Shown here piece by piece: positions 1 through 10,503 of a stretch of DNA of 64,000 nucleotides. Source of the stretch: an uncultured Acidobacteriota bacterium (GTDB lineage Bacteria > Acidobacteriota > Terriglobia > Terriglobales > Acidobacteriaceae); the NCBI GenBank assembly GCA_903851035.1, contig CAINND010000037.1:98248-162247 (forward strand). The letters run 5' to 3'. Numbering within the stretch: position 1 is the first letter of the stretch; each line of letters begins with the position of its first letter. A model generated the notes under the pieces. The model did no database searches. It was not told the DNA's origin and saw only the letters and a list, made by a program, of their open reading frames with translations. A program made the translations under genes and the position numbers.

Positions 1-125
1 CGCGGGCATCTGCGGTACTATTACGGCGACTGCACAAGAATCCAGGTAATTTTGCCGAATCGGATTCCAAAGGCCCATTTCCTGGGTACCATGCCCAAGG
101 CGATGGGTGGGCGCTCGAGGGTTGA

Positions 126-3100
126 ATGGCACGGAAAGTAGCGGCAAAGCAAGCCGGGCACCCTCCCAGTATCAAGCTCTCATCGCTGTGGGCGCTCGCC
201 GCTGAATCCTCAGATGCGATTGTCGGCCGAGACAACGATGGCGTGATCCTGCTGTGGAACGGCGCCGCCGAACGGCTGCTTGGGTACGGCGCGGAAGAGA
301 TGCTCGGGAAACCGTTGAGCATTCTCAGCCCATCGGAGAGCGCGGAAACACCCCTCAAAATCACAAAGGAAGTTCCTCCGGGCGGGGCATTGCGCCACGC
401 CGTTTGCGCCCTTTGCAAAGACGGATCGCGACTGAACACAACGGCCGTGGAGATGCCGCTCGGCGACACGGCGGGCGTGCGGCTGGGCACAGTGATCTTG
501 CTTTGCAGCCCGCTGAAGCAGAACCATCTGGAAGAAGGGCTGGGGCGGTCGAAGGCTTACCTGGATGGCGTGATCAACGCCATACTTGACCCGGTGTTTG
601 TCAAAGACGAGCAGCACAGATGGGTACTGTTGAACGAAGCGTTCTGCCGCTTCCTGGGATATCCCCGCGATCAACTGATTGGGAAATCGGATACGGATTT
701 CTTCTCGGAAAGTGAAGCGAAGGTTTTCTGGGAAAAGGACGACCATGTCTTCGAGAGCGGGGAAGACAACGTCAACGACGAGGAATTCACCGACGCACTC
801 GGGGTAACGCACTCGATCAACACTCGCAAATCATTGTTTGTCGGGGCGCGGGGAGAAAAGTACATCGTCGGCTGCATCCGCGATTTGACGGAGAGCCGGC
901 AGATGGAGAGCGAGCTCAGGCGGACGCATGGCGATTTTGAGCGGAAGGTGAATGATCGAACCGCCGAGCTGAGCAAGACCAACCTGGCACTGTCGGCACA
1001 GGTATCGCAAACGCAACGGGCGCTGGACGCGCTGCAGAAGTCGGAACAGCGCTATCGCCGGGTCGTGGACCATATCATCGACGCGCTATTGGTGAACGAC
1101 ACCGACGGCGAAGTGGTGTATGCCAACGACAGGCTGCTGGAGTTGTACGGGATCAGCCGCGGCGACCTGCCCGAGTTCTCCCTGGTGAATTACACGACGC
1201 CCGAGTGGCGTGACGAATTGCGTAATTACCTTGGCCAAATCCTGCGGGGCGACGAGGTTCCCGTGGAATTCGCTTACGAGGGAGTTCGCAAGGACGGAAG
1301 CCGGCTCTGGCTGCAGGCCATCATCACGCCCATTGTGAATGACGGCGAAACCATAGGAACGCAGGCGATCATCCGTGACATCACCGAGAAGAGAAGGACG
1401 GAAAGACTGCAGTCGGCGCTGTACAGGATCGTCGGGCTGTCGCGCTCGCCCGCCGAGCTGCACACGGTATATGCCTCGATTCACGCCATCGTCGGCGAGC
1501 TGATCTACGCGAAGAATCTATACATCGCGCTCTACGACCCGGATGCCGACATGATCAACTTTCCGTACTGGGTGGATGAGAAGGATCCGCCGTCCACTCC
1601 GCGGCGATTCGGGAGAGGCCTGACCGAGTATGTGCTGCGCACGGGCGAACCGCTGATTGCGACACCCGACAAGCTGGATGAGCTGGTGCAGATGGGCGAG
1701 TTGAAGCGCCGCGGCAGCGCATCACTGGACTGGATGGGCGTGCCGCTGAAGGACGGCGAGGAGACGATTGGCGCGCTGGTGCTGCAAAGCTACGAGCCGA
1801 TTGTGCAGTACGGAGAAGCCGAAAGGGATATCCTGCTGATCGTCTCGCATCAGATTGCCGCGGCGATTGTGGCAAAGCGCAAGGAGACCGCGCTGCAGGA
1901 GAGCGAACGCAAGTTCCGCGCCGTGGCGGAAACCAGCCCGACACTCATCCTGGTCTCGGATGGCGTTCACCTGTCGTACGCGAACCCGGCCACGGAGAGG
2001 GCCAGCGGATATAGCCGCGAAGAACTCTTAAACATCGATCCCTGGTCGCTGGTGCGGGTTGACTTCCGGCCGATGTTGCAGAAGCTGGCACATTCGCGGC
2101 TGCGGGGCGAGTCTCATCCCCGCAAGTACGAGTTCCCCATCATCACCAAGAGCGGGGAAGAGCGCTGGCTGGGATTTTTGGCAACAACGGTTGAGTTCGG
2201 AGGCAAGGCCGCCATCCTCGGTTCGGCCGAGGACATCACGGAGCGGCGCTGGGCGGAGCAACTCCAGTCGGCGCTGTACCGCATCTCCGAGCAGGCCGCG
2301 GCGGCGGAAGATTTGCCCCAGTTCTTCGCTTCGCTGCACGGCATTGTGGGCGAGCTGATGCCGTCGCAAAACTTCTACATCTCGCTTTATGACGACGTGA
2401 CCGACACGCTGAGCTTTCCCTACTTTGTGGACGAAGAGGACACCACGCCCACCCGCAAGCAACTGGGCAAGGGCCTGACGGAGTATGTGCTGCACACGGG
2501 CGAGCCGCTGCTGGCCTCGCCGGAAGTTTTCGATGCACTGGTGCGCGAGGGCAAGGTGGAGGGAATCGGCGCGCCATCGGTGGACTGGCTGGGCGTTCCG
2601 CTGAAGAGCGGATTGGCGACCATCGGCGCGCTGGTGGTGCAGAGCTACACGAGCAACGTTCGATTTAACGAGAAGCACAAGGACATTCTTACCTTTGTTT
2701 CGCACAACATTGCGACGGCCATCGAGCGCAAGCGAAGCGCCGAGGCCTTGCGCCGGTCGGAGGTGCGTTACCGGCGGCAGGTGGAGAATGCGGTGTATGG
2801 AATTTACCGCTCCAGCGTGAATGACTACTTCCTGGAGGTAAACCCCGCGCTGGTCTCCATGCTGGGATACGAGTCGATGGAAGAGGTGCTGTCGCTGCGG
2901 CTCTCCCGCGACGTGTTTGTGAACCTCAACGAGCTGACGGAGCTTGCTTCCAGCTACGAGCATCAGGATCAAATCAAGAACATGGAAGTTCTGTGGAAGC
3001 GCAGGGATGGCACACCCTTCACGGTCGGGCTGAGCGGACGCATTGTGCGCAATCAGCAGGGCGAGGTCGAGAGCCAGGAAATGATCGTGGAAGACATCAC

Positions 3101-4274
3101 GGAGCGCTGGACGCTGGAGCAGCAACTGCGCCAATCGCAAAAGATGGAGGCCGTGGGACGGCTGGCGGGAGGCGTGGCCCATGACTTCAACAATCTGCTG
3201 ATGGTGATCCAGAGCTATGCCGAGATGCTGCAGGACAGCTTGCCGCCGGAGGATCCGCTGCAGGCCAATACCCGGGAGATCATGAAGGCGGCGGACCGCG
3301 CGGCCAGCCTGACGGGACAGATGTTGGCCTTCAGCCGTAAGCAGATTGCCACGCCCGTGCTGCTGGACTTGAACACGGTGATCGCGGAAACGGCAAAGAT
3401 GCTGGAGCGGCTGATTGGCGAGGACATCGAGTTTCGCGTGGAAGCCGCTACGCCGCTGTGGGGAATCGAGGCGGATCAGGATCAGATTGTGCAGGTGCTG
3501 ATGAACCTGTGCGTGAACGCCCGCGACGTGATGCCCAAGGGCGGGGCTCTCACCATCCGGACGGCGAATTATGCGGTGCACAGCAGCAACGTGGGCGGGC
3601 GCTACATAACACCGGGGAATTATGTTCGCTTTTCCGTGATCGATACCGGCCCCGGCATTCCGCTGGAACTGCACGAGCGGATCTTCGAGCCGTTTTACAC
3701 CACGAAGGGCGTGGGCAAGGGCACCGGACTGGGACTGGCCACGGTGTATGGCATCGTCAAGCAGAGCGGCGGCTATGTGTGGGTGGAAAGTGAGCTGAAC
3801 AAAGGCGCGGAGTTTGTCGTCATCCTGCCGGCGATTAGCAGCCTGGTTCATTCCAAGGCCAGCGCCAGCACCGAGGCGCGGCAGGGCGGGACGGAGACGC
3901 TGCTGGTGGTGGAAGACGAGGACGCCCTGCGAGAAGCCATGGGCGCCTACCTGCGCAGCCTGGGCTATACCGTGCTACTCGCCAACTCCGGCCCCCACGC
4001 TCTCTCCATTGCCGGGCAGCAGGAACATATTGACCTGCTGATTACAGACATGGTGATGCCAAAAATGAGCGGTGCGGAGCTGACGGAGACTCTCATCGGG
4101 CAGCGCCCGGGACTGAAGGTGATTCAGATGTCCGGCTATACGGATGATGCCGTGCTGCAACAGGGCGCGCACGAACACATCGAGCAGATGCTGCTGCATA
4201 AGCCGTTCAGCCTGAGCGTACTTGCACGCCGCCTGCGCGAAACACTGGACGCCCCTGGAACTCCCGCCAGTTAG
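126..4274 (+). CDS. Hybrid sensor histidine kinase with five PAS and two GAF domains and a C-terminal receiver
   Basis: A predicted cytoplasmic signal-integrating kinase of 1382 residues. Domains in order: PAS (about 20-130), PAS (146-260), a short coiled coil, PAS (313-430), GAF (440-590), PAS (600-720), GAF (720-870), PAS (880-1000), HisKA with GGVAHDFNN (phosphorylated His about 1019), HATPase with the DTGPGIP and [13 protein letters not shown] boxes, and a receiver whose likely phospho-acceptor is Asp about 1308 in [13 protein letters not shown]. No membrane segment is seen, so the signal is probably soluble or a redox state. The two GAF halves are close copies (both contain LQSALYRI and GLTEYVL), which implies internal duplication. 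It stands alone, with no response regulator beside it, so its target cannot be read from context. Function class is sure; ligand and target are unknown. Confidence 0.95.
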   Translation: MARKVAAKQAGHPPSIKLSSLWALAAESSDAIVGRDNDGVILLWNGAAERLLGYGAEEMLGKPLSILSPSESAETPLKITKEVPPGGALRHAVCALCKDGSRLNTTAVEMPLGDTAGVRLGTVILLCSPLKQNHLEEGLGRSKAYLDGVINAILDPVFVKDEQHRWVLLNEAFCRFLGYPRDQLIGKSDTDFFSESEAKVFWEKDDHVFESGEDNVNDEEFTDALGVTHSINTRKSLFVGARGEKYIVGCIRDLTESRQMESELRRTHGDFERKVNDRTAELSKTNLALSAQVSQTQRALDALQKSEQRYRRVVDHIIDALLVNDTDGEVVYANDRLLELYGISRGDLPEFSLVNYTTPEWRDELRNYLGQILRGDEVPVEFAYEGVRKDGSRLWLQAIITPIVNDGETIGTQAIIRDITEKRRTERLQSALYRIVGLSRSPAELHTVYASIHAIVGELIYAKNLYIALYDPDADMINFPYWVDEKDPPSTPRRFGRGLTEYVLRTGEPLIATPDKLDELVQMGELKRRGSASLDWMGVPLKDGEETIGALVLQSYEPIVQYGEAERDILLIVSHQIAAAIVAKRKETALQESERKFRAVAETSPTLILVSDGVHLSYANPATERASGYSREELLNIDPWSLVRVDFRPMLQKLAHSRLRGESHPRKYEFPIITKSGEERWLGFLATTVEFGGKAAILGSAEDITERRWAEQLQSALYRISEQAAAAEDLPQFFASLHGIVGELMPSQNFYISLYDDVTDTLSFPYFVDEEDTTPTRKQLGKGLTEYVLHTGEPLLASPEVFDALVREGKVEGIGAPSVDWLGVPLKSGLATIGALVVQSYTSNVRFNEKHKDILTFVSHNIATAIERKRSAEALRRSEVRYRRQVENAVYGIYRSSVNDYFLEVNPALVSMLGYESMEEVLSLRLSRDVFVNLNELTELASSYEHQDQIKNMEVLWKRRDGTPFTVGLSGRIVRNQQGEVESQEMIVEDITERWTLEQQLRQSQKMEAVGRLAGGVAHDFNNLLMVIQSYAEMLQDSLPPEDPLQANTREIMKAADRAASLTGQMLAFSRKQIATPVLLDLNTVIAETAKMLERLIGEDIEFRVEAATPLWGIEADQDQIVQVLMNLCVNARDVMPKGGALTIRTANYAVHSSNVGGRYITPGNYVRFSVIDTGPGIPLELHERIFEPFYTTKGVGKGTGLGLATVYGIVKQSGGYVWVESELNKGAEFVVILPAISSLVHSKASASTEARQGGTETLLVVEDEDALREAMGAYLRSLGYTVLLANSGPHALSIAGQQEHIDLLITDMVMPKMSGAELTETLIGQRPGLKVIQMSGYTDDAVLQQGAHEHIEQMLLHKPFSLSVLARRLRETLDAPGTPAS

Positions 4275-4308
4275 CTTTCCCATCCCACAAATCACGAGAA
4301 AAACTACA

Positions 4309-4325
4309 CGGGCATCCCGTGCCCG
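4309..4325 (+). terminator. Short hairpin downstream of the hybrid kinase
   Basis: CGGGCA and TGCCCG form a 6-bp stem around TCCCG, 35 bases after the kinase stop. No T-run follows, so this is only a possible terminator. Confidence 0.3.
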
Positions 4326-4582
4326 CCATCGGTGATGGCTCGCTGTTTCGCCAAGATGAAGGCGATGACGGCGAATATTGCTCAGTCGCATTCCCGGCGC
4401 ATGAGCTATGTAGCACAGGCAGAAGCCCCCGCACCTGTCATCCTTGGCCTTAAGTAATGCTGGCATCCGAATCCGCGCATGCCGCTGGCGCAGCCGGCGG
4501 ACAAAATGCGGCGCCATGAAGATAGGGAATGATTTCCCGCGGATGAGAGGTGCCAGCCCTTACAGGACGAAAGGCCAATTCC

Positions 4583-4774
4583 ATGCCGCTGATTCAACTT
4601 GTAGAAATTCTGATTGTCGTAGGTGTCGTTCTCTGGCTGATCAATCGCTTTATTCCCATGCAGCGAACGATCAAGTCAATCCTGAACGCAGTTGTGGTCA
4701 TCGCTGTTGTTTTGTGGATTCTGAACATTACCGGACTCTTCCATTCGGTATCCAATATTCGCATTGGGCGTTGA
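4583..4774 (+). CDS. Small two-helix membrane protein (Thivi_2564-like)
   Basis: A 63-residue protein that is almost entirely hydrophobic: one helix at about residues 5-22 (LVEILIVVGVVLWLI) and a second at about 33-50 (NAVVVIAVVLWILNITGLF), joined by a short basic hinge with RFIPMQ. This resembles a widespread small membrane family annotated after Thivi_2564, of unknown function. The start is the ATG at 4583; an upstream in-frame GTG at 4550 would add eleven polar residues ahead of the helix and is less likely. It lies alone between the kinase and the OmpA gene on the same strand. Role unknown. Confidence 0.75.
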   Translation: MPLIQLVEILIVVGVVLWLINRFIPMQRTIKSILNAVVVIAVVLWILNITGLFHSVSNIRIGR

Positions 4775-4905
4775 TTGGCGCCATGCAAGGCGCCGCAACC
4801 AATGGGAGCTGTGCATCGCCACGCGCGCACAGCGCAAACGGACAACGTAACAACAAAACGTAAAAGCACTGCGTAAGAAGGCAGCCATCTGCCTGGAGAG
4901 TTATT

Positions 4906-6558
4906 GTGAACACAAAGTATCTGTTAGCCGCCGGACTCGCCCTCAGCCTGGGAGCCTTTGCCCAGACCACTACCACTACACAAACCATCGTGGTTGAACA
5001 CAATCGCCACACCTCGGGCTTCCGGGTCAATGTCATCAGCCGCAGCGTTGTGGCCGTCAATTACAAGCACCGCAGCGGATCGACCCATGTCGATTTTGCG
5101 GGCACCGATCTGATGCCTTCCGCCAACGGCGAGGCCAAGGTGGAAAGCGAGCGCGGCTCGATCAAGATTCGCGCGGAGTTTGGCAATCTGCAGAGCCCGA
5201 CAACCTTCGGCAACGAATATCTGACCTACATCCTGTGGGCGATTTCGCCCGAGGGACGCGCGGAAAACCTGGGCGAAGTGCTGGTTGGCGATAACAGCCG
5301 CAGCAAGGTGGAAGTCGCTACCGATTTGCAGGCGTTTGCCCTGATCGTGACGGCGGAGCCCTACTATGCGGTTCGCCAGCCGAGCAACGTTGTTGTGCTC
5401 GAAAACATAATCCGGGACAACACCAAGGGCGCGGCGGAAACCGTGAACGCGCGCTACGACCTGATGGAGCGCGGCGGTTATATCCCGACGGGCTACAACT
5501 TCGATCCCGTGGTTATGAATACAAAGTTGCCGCTGGAATTCTTTGAAGCGCGCAATGCCGTGCGCATCGCGCAGTCCGAGGGCGCCGAGACCTACGCCAG
5601 CAGCAGTTACCAGCACGCCGTCCAGCTGATGAACCGGGTGGATGAGTACGCGATCAGCAAGCACATCGAACGCAAGCAACTGATCGCAGTTGCCCGCGAG
5701 GCAGTGCAGACCGCCGAAGATGCGCGCGCGATTGCCGTAAAAGAGATTTACAAGCAGCGACTGGCAGAAGAGCGTCAGGCCGCCGCCGACGCCCAGATGG
5801 CAGCGCAGCAGCAGGCAGACAACGCGATTCAGCAGAGGAACCAGGCGCAGAGCGATGCAGCCATTGCGCTGGCCGCCAAGTCCCAGGCGGAAGCCGACGC
5901 ACTGAACGCGCAGAATGCCAAGGCGCAGGCCGAGTTTGACGCCGCCGCCGCCCGCACGGAAGCCACGGACGCACAGTCCGCGACAGCACAGGCGAAGGCA
6001 CAGTTGGCGGCCAGCCAGGCGGCATCGGCCAATGAACTTGCCGCGTCGCAGGCAAACGCGGAGGCCTCGCGTTTGGCCGCACAGCAGCAGTCGGATGCGG
6101 ACAAGGCAGCGCTACGCATCAAGCTGTCAGAGCAGTTGAACCTGATTCTGCAGACGCGCGACAGCGCCCGCGGACTCATCGTCAGCATGTCCGACGTATT
6201 GTTTGACACCGGCAAATATTCATTGAAGTCCGGCGCACGGGAGAAGCTGGCGAAGGTAGCGGGCATCCTGCTGGCCTACCCCGGCCTCAACATCGCAGTC
6301 GGCGGCTACACGGATAACGTGGGCGGCGACGAGATGAACCAGAAGTTATCCGATAACCGCGCCGGCTCGGTGCGTGATTATCTGGTGCAGCAAGGTGTTG
6401 CCGGAACATCCGTCAGCGCCGAAGGCTTCGGCAACAGTGCGCCGGTGGCCAGCAATGAGAACTCGGCGGGACGCCAGCAGAACCGCAGAGTCGAACTAGT
6501 CGTCTCCGGCGAGGCCATTGGAACCACAACGACCGTGGCGGCCGGAACCATGCAGTAG
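4906..6558 (+). CDS. OmpA-family protein with alanine-rich coiled coil
   Basis: A 550-residue envelope protein. A signal peptide (residues 1-20, cleavage near AFAQ) leads into a beta-rich domain of about 170 residues that also occurs in other acidobacterial OmpA proteins. A long Ala/Gln-rich coiled coil follows (about 270-400, with AAQQQADNAIQQRNQAQ-like heptads), then a C-terminal OmpA/MotB peptidoglycan-binding domain (about 420-535, with VGGYTDNVGGDEMNQKLSDNRA and NRRVELVV). It probably spans the periplasm, tethering the outer membrane to peptidoglycan. The start is a GTG at 4906, chosen because GGAGAG lies six bases upstream and the signal peptide begins there. A hairpin terminator follows the stop. 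Confidence 0.9.
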   Translation: MNTKYLLAAGLALSLGAFAQTTTTTQTIVVEHNRHTSGFRVNVISRSVVAVNYKHRSGSTHVDFAGTDLMPSANGEAKVESERGSIKIRAEFGNLQSPTTFGNEYLTYILWAISPEGRAENLGEVLVGDNSRSKVEVATDLQAFALIVTAEPYYAVRQPSNVVVLENIIRDNTKGAAETVNARYDLMERGGYIPTGYNFDPVVMNTKLPLEFFEARNAVRIAQSEGAETYASSSYQHAVQLMNRVDEYAISKHIERKQLIAVAREAVQTAEDARAIAVKEIYKQRLAEERQAAADAQMAAQQQADNAIQQRNQAQSDAAIALAAKSQAEADALNAQNAKAQAEFDAAAARTEATDAQSATAQAKAQLAASQAASANELAASQANAEASRLAAQQQSDADKAALRIKLSEQLNLILQTRDSARGLIVSMSDVLFDTGKYSLKSGAREKLAKVAGILLAYPGLNIAVGGYTDNVGGDEMNQKLSDNRAGSVRDYLVQQGVAGTSVSAEGFGNSAPVASNENSAGRQQNRRVELVVSGEAIGTTTTVAAGTMQ

Positions 6559-6574
6559 CCATTCAGCAGGATTG

Positions 6575-6607
6575 GCGCGGGTCCGCAGCCAGGGCCCGCG
6601 CTTTGTT
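6575..6607 (+). terminator. Rho-independent terminator after the OmpA gene
   Basis: GCGCGGG (6575-6581) pairs perfectly with CCCGCGC (6595-6601) around a 13-base loop and is followed by TTTGTTG, 16 bases after the stop codon. Confidence 0.65.
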
Positions 6608-6790
6608 GCGTCCGGATGAATCCCGCTGGCGGTTGGGAAGATTGCAGAAAAGTGAGCATTACTGCACAGCGCAGAACGCGCGCCAATGGAATCCTATGGA
6701 TAGATGAATTGTTGCCGTTCACTCCTCGCAACCCGCTGCCGCATTGCACTACCGGGCAACCGAAGGATGAATTGGTCAAGGTGATTCAAT

Positions 6791-7984
6791 ATGCGCGTTC
6801 TACGTTTGCTATTGCTGACAGTACTGATCCTGGCCATACCGGCCGTTACATTTGCGCAGTTCAGCTTGTCGATTACACTGGCTCCGCCCGCTCTGCCTGT
6901 GTACGAACAGCCTGTCACCCCCGGCGATGGCTACATCTGGACGCCCGGTTACTGGGCCTATGGGCAGGACGGCTATTTCTGGGTTCCGGGTACATGGGTG
7001 GAAGCTCCGGAAGTCGGCTTCCTCTGGACCCCGGGCTACTGGGGCTGGAGCAACAATGTTTACATCTGGAATGGCGGTTACTGGGGTGAACATGTCGGCT
7101 TTTATGGCGGCGTGAATTACGGCTTTGGATATGGCGGCGACGGATACCAGGGTGGCTACTGGAATCATGGCTCCTTCAACTACAACCGCTCGGTCAATAA
7201 CCTGCGCGGCGCGAACGTTCACAACGTCTATAACAAGACGGTGATCAACAATACGAGCTACAACCATGTCAGCTATAACGGCGGCAGCGGTGGAATCTCA
7301 GTGCGCCCGACGCATGAGCAGGAAGTCGTATCGCACGAGCAGCACAGGCAGCCCACTGCGGCGCAATCGCAGCATGTGCAGGCCGCGGCCGGCAACCATG
7401 CTTTGCTGGCATCGGTAAACCACGGGCGGCCGGCAATTGCCGCAACGGCGAAACCGGGCGAACTGAGTGGACACGGAGTGGTGGCGGCCAAGCAGGCCGG
7501 CGCGCCATATAAGCCCGCTGCCAATCATGCCAGCCCGACGGCCAACAAAGCTCCGGCTGCAAACAAAACCACGGCAAAGCCGGAGAACAATGCCCGCGCG
7601 CAGAGTGCGCGCAGCGTTCCCGCGCAACATGCCAATACGCCGACGCCGGAGACAAATAAGCAGAGCGCCACGCGCCCGGCGACTCCGTCGCATGCAGTAG
7701 CGGCACCCCGCGCGCAGGAAGCTCAGCGCACGGAGACGCACACGCAGAGCGCTCCTCGCAGCGCACCTGCACAGCCGGCAGCACGTCAGCAAACCGCTCC
7801 TCGTGAGCAGGCAGCACCGCGTCAGCAGGCGGCTCCCCGTGAGCAGGCAGCACCTCGTGAGCAGGCGGCACCGCGCCAGCAGGCGGCACCACGTGAGCAG
7901 GCTGCACCACGTCAGCAGGCGGCACCGCGCCCGCAGGCAGCGTCTCATCCGGCTGAGAAGGAAGCCCAGCACCACGAAAAATAA
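6791..7984 (+). CDS. WXXGXW-repeat surface protein with APR(E/Q)QA tail
   Basis: A 397-residue exported protein. A signal peptide covers residues 1-22 (cleavage near TFAQ). Residues 35-110 hold repeated aromatic units of the YIWTPGYWAYGQDGYFWVPG kind, the hallmark of the YXWGXW/WXXGXW family (BcpO-related); these are followed by Gly/Tyr/Asn-rich sequence. The second half is low-complexity Ala/Pro/Gln/Arg and ends in eight six-residue APR(E/Q/P)QA units. Such proteins are common in Terriglobia and are thought to be cell-surface or outer-membrane associated, but their function is not established. The basic, disordered tail could bind a negatively charged surface; this is inference. A strong hairpin lies 38 bases after the stop. 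Confidence 0.85.
   Translation: MRVLRLLLLTVLILAIPAVTFAQFSLSITLAPPALPVYEQPVTPGDGYIWTPGYWAYGQDGYFWVPGTWVEAPEVGFLWTPGYWGWSNNVYIWNGGYWGEHVGFYGGVNYGFGYGGDGYQGGYWNHGSFNYNRSVNNLRGANVHNVYNKTVINNTSYNHVSYNGGSGGISVRPTHEQEVVSHEQHRQPTAAQSQHVQAAAGNHALLASVNHGRPAIAATAKPGELSGHGVVAAKQAGAPYKPAANHASPTANKAPAANKTTAKPENNARAQSARSVPAQHANTPTPETNKQSATRPATPSHAVAAPRAQEAQRTETHTQSAPRSAPAQPAARQQTAPREQAAPRQQAAPREQAAPREQAAPRQQAAPREQAAPRQQAAPRPQAASHPAEKEAQHHEK
7796..7939 (+). repeat. Eight tandem 18-bp coding repeats
   Basis: Eight consecutive 18-base units encode APREQA, APRQQA, APREQA, APREQA, APRQQA, APREQA, APRQQA and APRPQA. Synonymous changes between units show the array is not a recent perfect expansion, but copy number is likely to vary between strains. 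Confidence 0.85.
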
Positions 7985-8021
7985 GGAATACTCAACCGAT
8001 GGGGAGGGTGTGGACTAACTT

Positions 8022-8051
8022 CAGCGATCAATGCACCGGCATTGATCGCTG
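8022..8051 (+). terminator. Perfect 13-bp hairpin after the WXXGXW gene
   Basis: CAGCGATCAATGC (8022-8034) and GCATTGATCGCTG (8039-8051) pair perfectly around ACCG. It lies between the stop codon and repeat copy A. There is no clear T-run, so it is a terminator-like structure that could act in either direction. Confidence 0.5.
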
Positions 8052-8090
8052 ACTTATGTATGGACTGCATGGCTTGCAAGGTGCTGATTT

Positions 8091-8325
8091 GATGGTGCCG
8101 GGATGGGGAAACGAACCACTTAACTCCGTATAGAATCTACAAGATACAGATTCTATTAGGCCGCTCCTCCGCTCATTTCGACCATTTCATCCTCGTTTGG
8201 CCGTGACCGCCCGCGGCATTTAGCCAGCATGTCATTGGAGGAGGTCACGCGGCGAGTGACCCGACTCCGCGCCCCTGAAATTGCATAGAGATACTGCGGC
8301 CAGGTGGCCTGCTACGGGCAGAATC
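8091..8325 (+). repeat. Dispersed att-like repeat, copy A (tRNA 3'-end core plus arm)
   Basis: Begins GGTGCCGGGATGGGGAAACG, which on the minus strand resembles a tRNA T-loop and acceptor end including CCA. An arm with an inverted repeat follows (TAGAATCT / AGATTCTA, 8131-8155), then sequence shared with copies B and E up to GGGCAGAATC. This is the most diverged full-length copy. Sequence to the left of the core is unrelated among the copies. Read here as an old attachment-site junction. Confidence 0.7.
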
Positions 8326-8443
8326 GCGATTTCGGTCATATTCACAAAGAGAAAAAATATGTTCACTAAAATACATCTTCGCTCGTTCGCAAATCATCAA
8401 ACAGCCAGTTCCATAAGTAGTATTTTGTGGGCGAGAGGTGGGA

Positions 8444-9703
8444 ATGGGCAGGATTGCGGTTATCGGTTCCGGGATTTCGGGGATGTCGGCGGCGTATCTG
8501 CTCTCGCGCCGACACCAGGTGACTTTGCTTGAGCGTGAAGAACGCCTGGGCGGGCACACCCATACCCACGTCATCCAGACCAGCGCCGGCCCGCTGCCAA
8601 TTGATACCGGCTTTATTGTGCACAACGACCGCACATATCCGAATCTGATTCGGCTGCTGGGCAAGCTGGGCGTGGAGCGGCAGTTAAGCGACATGTCCTT
8701 CAGCGTCGCCTGCATGAAGACAGGTTACGAGTACAGCAGCAATGGGCTGGGCGGCTTCTTCTCGCAGCCACGCAATCTGTTTCGCCCGCGCCACTATGGA
8801 CTGCTGCTTCAGATCGCCCGCTTCAACCGCGAGGCGCCCAAGGTGCTCGACGATCCCGCCGGCGGCACCATGACGCTGGGCGAGTGGCTACGCGTCAACG
8901 ACTTCAGCCAGGATTTCAGCCGCTATTACTTGTATCCCATGGCCTCGGCCGTATGGTCCACTTCGCTGGAAGAGATTGAGGAGTTCCCGGCGCTGACGCT
9001 GGTTCGCTTCTTCTCCAACCATGGACTGCTTAGCCTGACGAACCAGCCGCAGTGGTATGTGCTGAGTGGTGGTAGCAGCAGCTACATCGCTCCGCTCACC
9101 CGGCCCTATCAGGATCGCATCCGCCTTGGGGTGAATATCGAGCGGGTCACACGCAGCGCCGATTCCGTGCAGGTGCAATTCGTGGGCGGCACCGCGGAGA
9201 GCTTCGACGAGGTCGTCTTTGCCTGCCACGCGCCACAGGCTTTGCAGATGCTTGCCGACGCCACTCCTGCGGAACGCAGCGTGCTGGGCAGCCTGAAAAC
9301 CAGTCGCAACCAGACGGTGTTGCACACCGATGAGCGGTTGCTGCCAACCCGGCCGTGCTCACGCGCCTCATGGAATTATCACCTTAAGGATGAAAGTAAC
9401 GCCGTTGCGCTCACCTACGATATGAACCGCCTGCAGTCGTTGCCGGTGCGTGAGCGCTACTGCGTCACGCTCAACTCGAGCGAGCTCATCGATCCCTCGC
9501 GTGTGCTGCGCGAGCTCACCTATCACCATCCCCTGATGAACCTCGAAGCGATCCGCGCGCAGCAGCGCTGGCAGGAGATCAGCGGGCACAATCGCACCCA
9601 CTTCTGCGGGGCTTACTGGTTCTATGGCTTCCACGAAGACGGGCTCAACTCCGCTATTCGTGTTGCGCAGTCCATGGGCGTGTCCAGTTCGGTGGAGGCA
9701 TGA
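8444..9703 (+). CDS. FAD-dependent amine-oxidase-like oxidoreductase (lipid-modification operon)
   Basis: A 419-residue flavoprotein. The N-terminal dinucleotide-binding motif is VIGSGISGMSAAYLLSRR, followed by LLEREERLGGHTHTH, which is typical of NAD(P)-binding/FAD amine-oxidase-like proteins; the C-terminus has FCGAYWFYGFHEDGLNSAI. Homologues are regularly encoded beside DUF1365 and CFA-synthase-like genes, where they are thought to oxidise or desaturate a fatty-acyl chain; one remembered Rhodobacter counterpart cluster makes furan fatty acids. The next gene starts inside this gene's stop (ATGA), so it heads a translationally coupled operon. The ATG at 8444 is preferred because GAGAGG lies a few bases upstream; a GTG two codons earlier is also possible. 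Exact substrate unknown. Confidence 0.88.
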   Translation: MGRIAVIGSGISGMSAAYLLSRRHQVTLLEREERLGGHTHTHVIQTSAGPLPIDTGFIVHNDRTYPNLIRLLGKLGVERQLSDMSFSVACMKTGYEYSSNGLGGFFSQPRNLFRPRHYGLLLQIARFNREAPKVLDDPAGGTMTLGEWLRVNDFSQDFSRYYLYPMASAVWSTSLEEIEEFPALTLVRFFSNHGLLSLTNQPQWYVLSGGSSSYIAPLTRPYQDRIRLGVNIERVTRSADSVQVQFVGGTAESFDEVVFACHAPQALQMLADATPAERSVLGSLKTSRNQTVLHTDERLLPTRPCSRASWNYHLKDESNAVALTYDMNRLQSLPVRERYCVTLNSSELIDPSRVLRELTYHHPLMNLEAIRAQQRWQEISGHNRTHFCGAYWFYGFHEDGLNSAIRVAQSMGVSSSVEA

Positions 9704-10503
9704 TGGAGAGCGCAATCTACACCGGCACAGTCCGTCACCGTCGTTTCCGACCGGTGCCGCATGAGTTCATCTACCCGATCTTCCTCGCCTACCTCGACAT
9801 TGATCGCATTGCGGAACTGATGAGCGTCTCCCTTCTGTCCTCCTATGAGCGCTGGAACTGGGCGAGCTTCTACCAGCGCGATCACTTCGGCGACCCGCGC
9901 CTGAGCCTGCGCGAACGTCTAACCCAGGACGCCGCCGACCACGGTTTGCAACTGCCGGATGGGCCAGTATTCCTGCTCACCCATCTGCGTTACCTGGGAT
10001 ACAACTTCAATCCTGTCTCGTTCTATTTCTGCTTCGACGCAGGCATGCAACTCCAGATGGTGATGGCCGAGGTCAAGAACACATGGGCGGAGACGCATAA
10101 CTACTGGATGAGCGCCGCGAACCTTTCAAGCCGCTCGGAACATTCGAACAGCTATACCTTTCGCAAGGATTTTCACGTTTCGCCATTTCTCGGCATGGAT
10201 TGCGAATATCGCTGGACTCTCACGCCCCCGGGCGAGTCGCTGGTGGTCCAATCCAATCTTGCCGAAGCTGGCCAGCCGACCTTCGATGCCACGCTCGCGC
10301 TCACCCGCGCCCCGTGGAGCGCTCAATCCCTGCGCCGCGCGCTCTTCCGCTTCCCATTGATGACCGTCCAGACCGTCGCGGCCATCCACTGGGAGGCCTT
10401 CATGCTCCATCGCAGGAAGGTGCCCTTCATCCCACATCCCGGCCCCGGGCGATATAAGGCGGCAAATACTCGTCCCTTGGGAGCCAACTGGAGCGTTCGA
10501 TGA
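9700..10503 (+). CDS. DUF1365 domain protein (lipid-modification operon)
   Basis: A 267-residue protein with the DUF1365 signature: an N-terminal IYTGTVRHRRFRPVPHEFIY, a central FLLTHLRYLGYNFNPVSFYF, a NTWAETHNYW segment and FRKDFHVSPFLGMDCEYRW. The biochemical role of the family is not settled; it nearly always travels with the flavin oxidoreductase and CFA-like methyltransferase found on either side here, which implies a role in the same acyl-chain modification. It overlaps both neighbours by four bases. The start could be either of two adjacent ATG codons (9700 or 9703). Confidence 0.9.
   Translation: MMESAIYTGTVRHRRFRPVPHEFIYPIFLAYLDIDRIAELMSVSLLSSYERWNWASFYQRDHFGDPRLSLRERLTQDAADHGLQLPDGPVFLLTHLRYLGYNFNPVSFYFCFDAGMQLQMVMAEVKNTWAETHNYWMSAANLSSRSEHSNSYTFRKDFHVSPFLGMDCEYRWTLTPPGESLVVQSNLAEAGQPTFDATLALTRAPWSAQSLRRALFRFPLMTVQTVAAIHWEAFMLHRRKVPFIPHPGPGRYKAANTRPLGANWSVR

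Noticed and set aside
2028..3851. 607-codon open frame on the minus strand inside the hybrid kinase
   Set aside because: Antisense shadow of a clearly coding plus-strand gene; the translation is rich in His, Gln and Arg with no domain.
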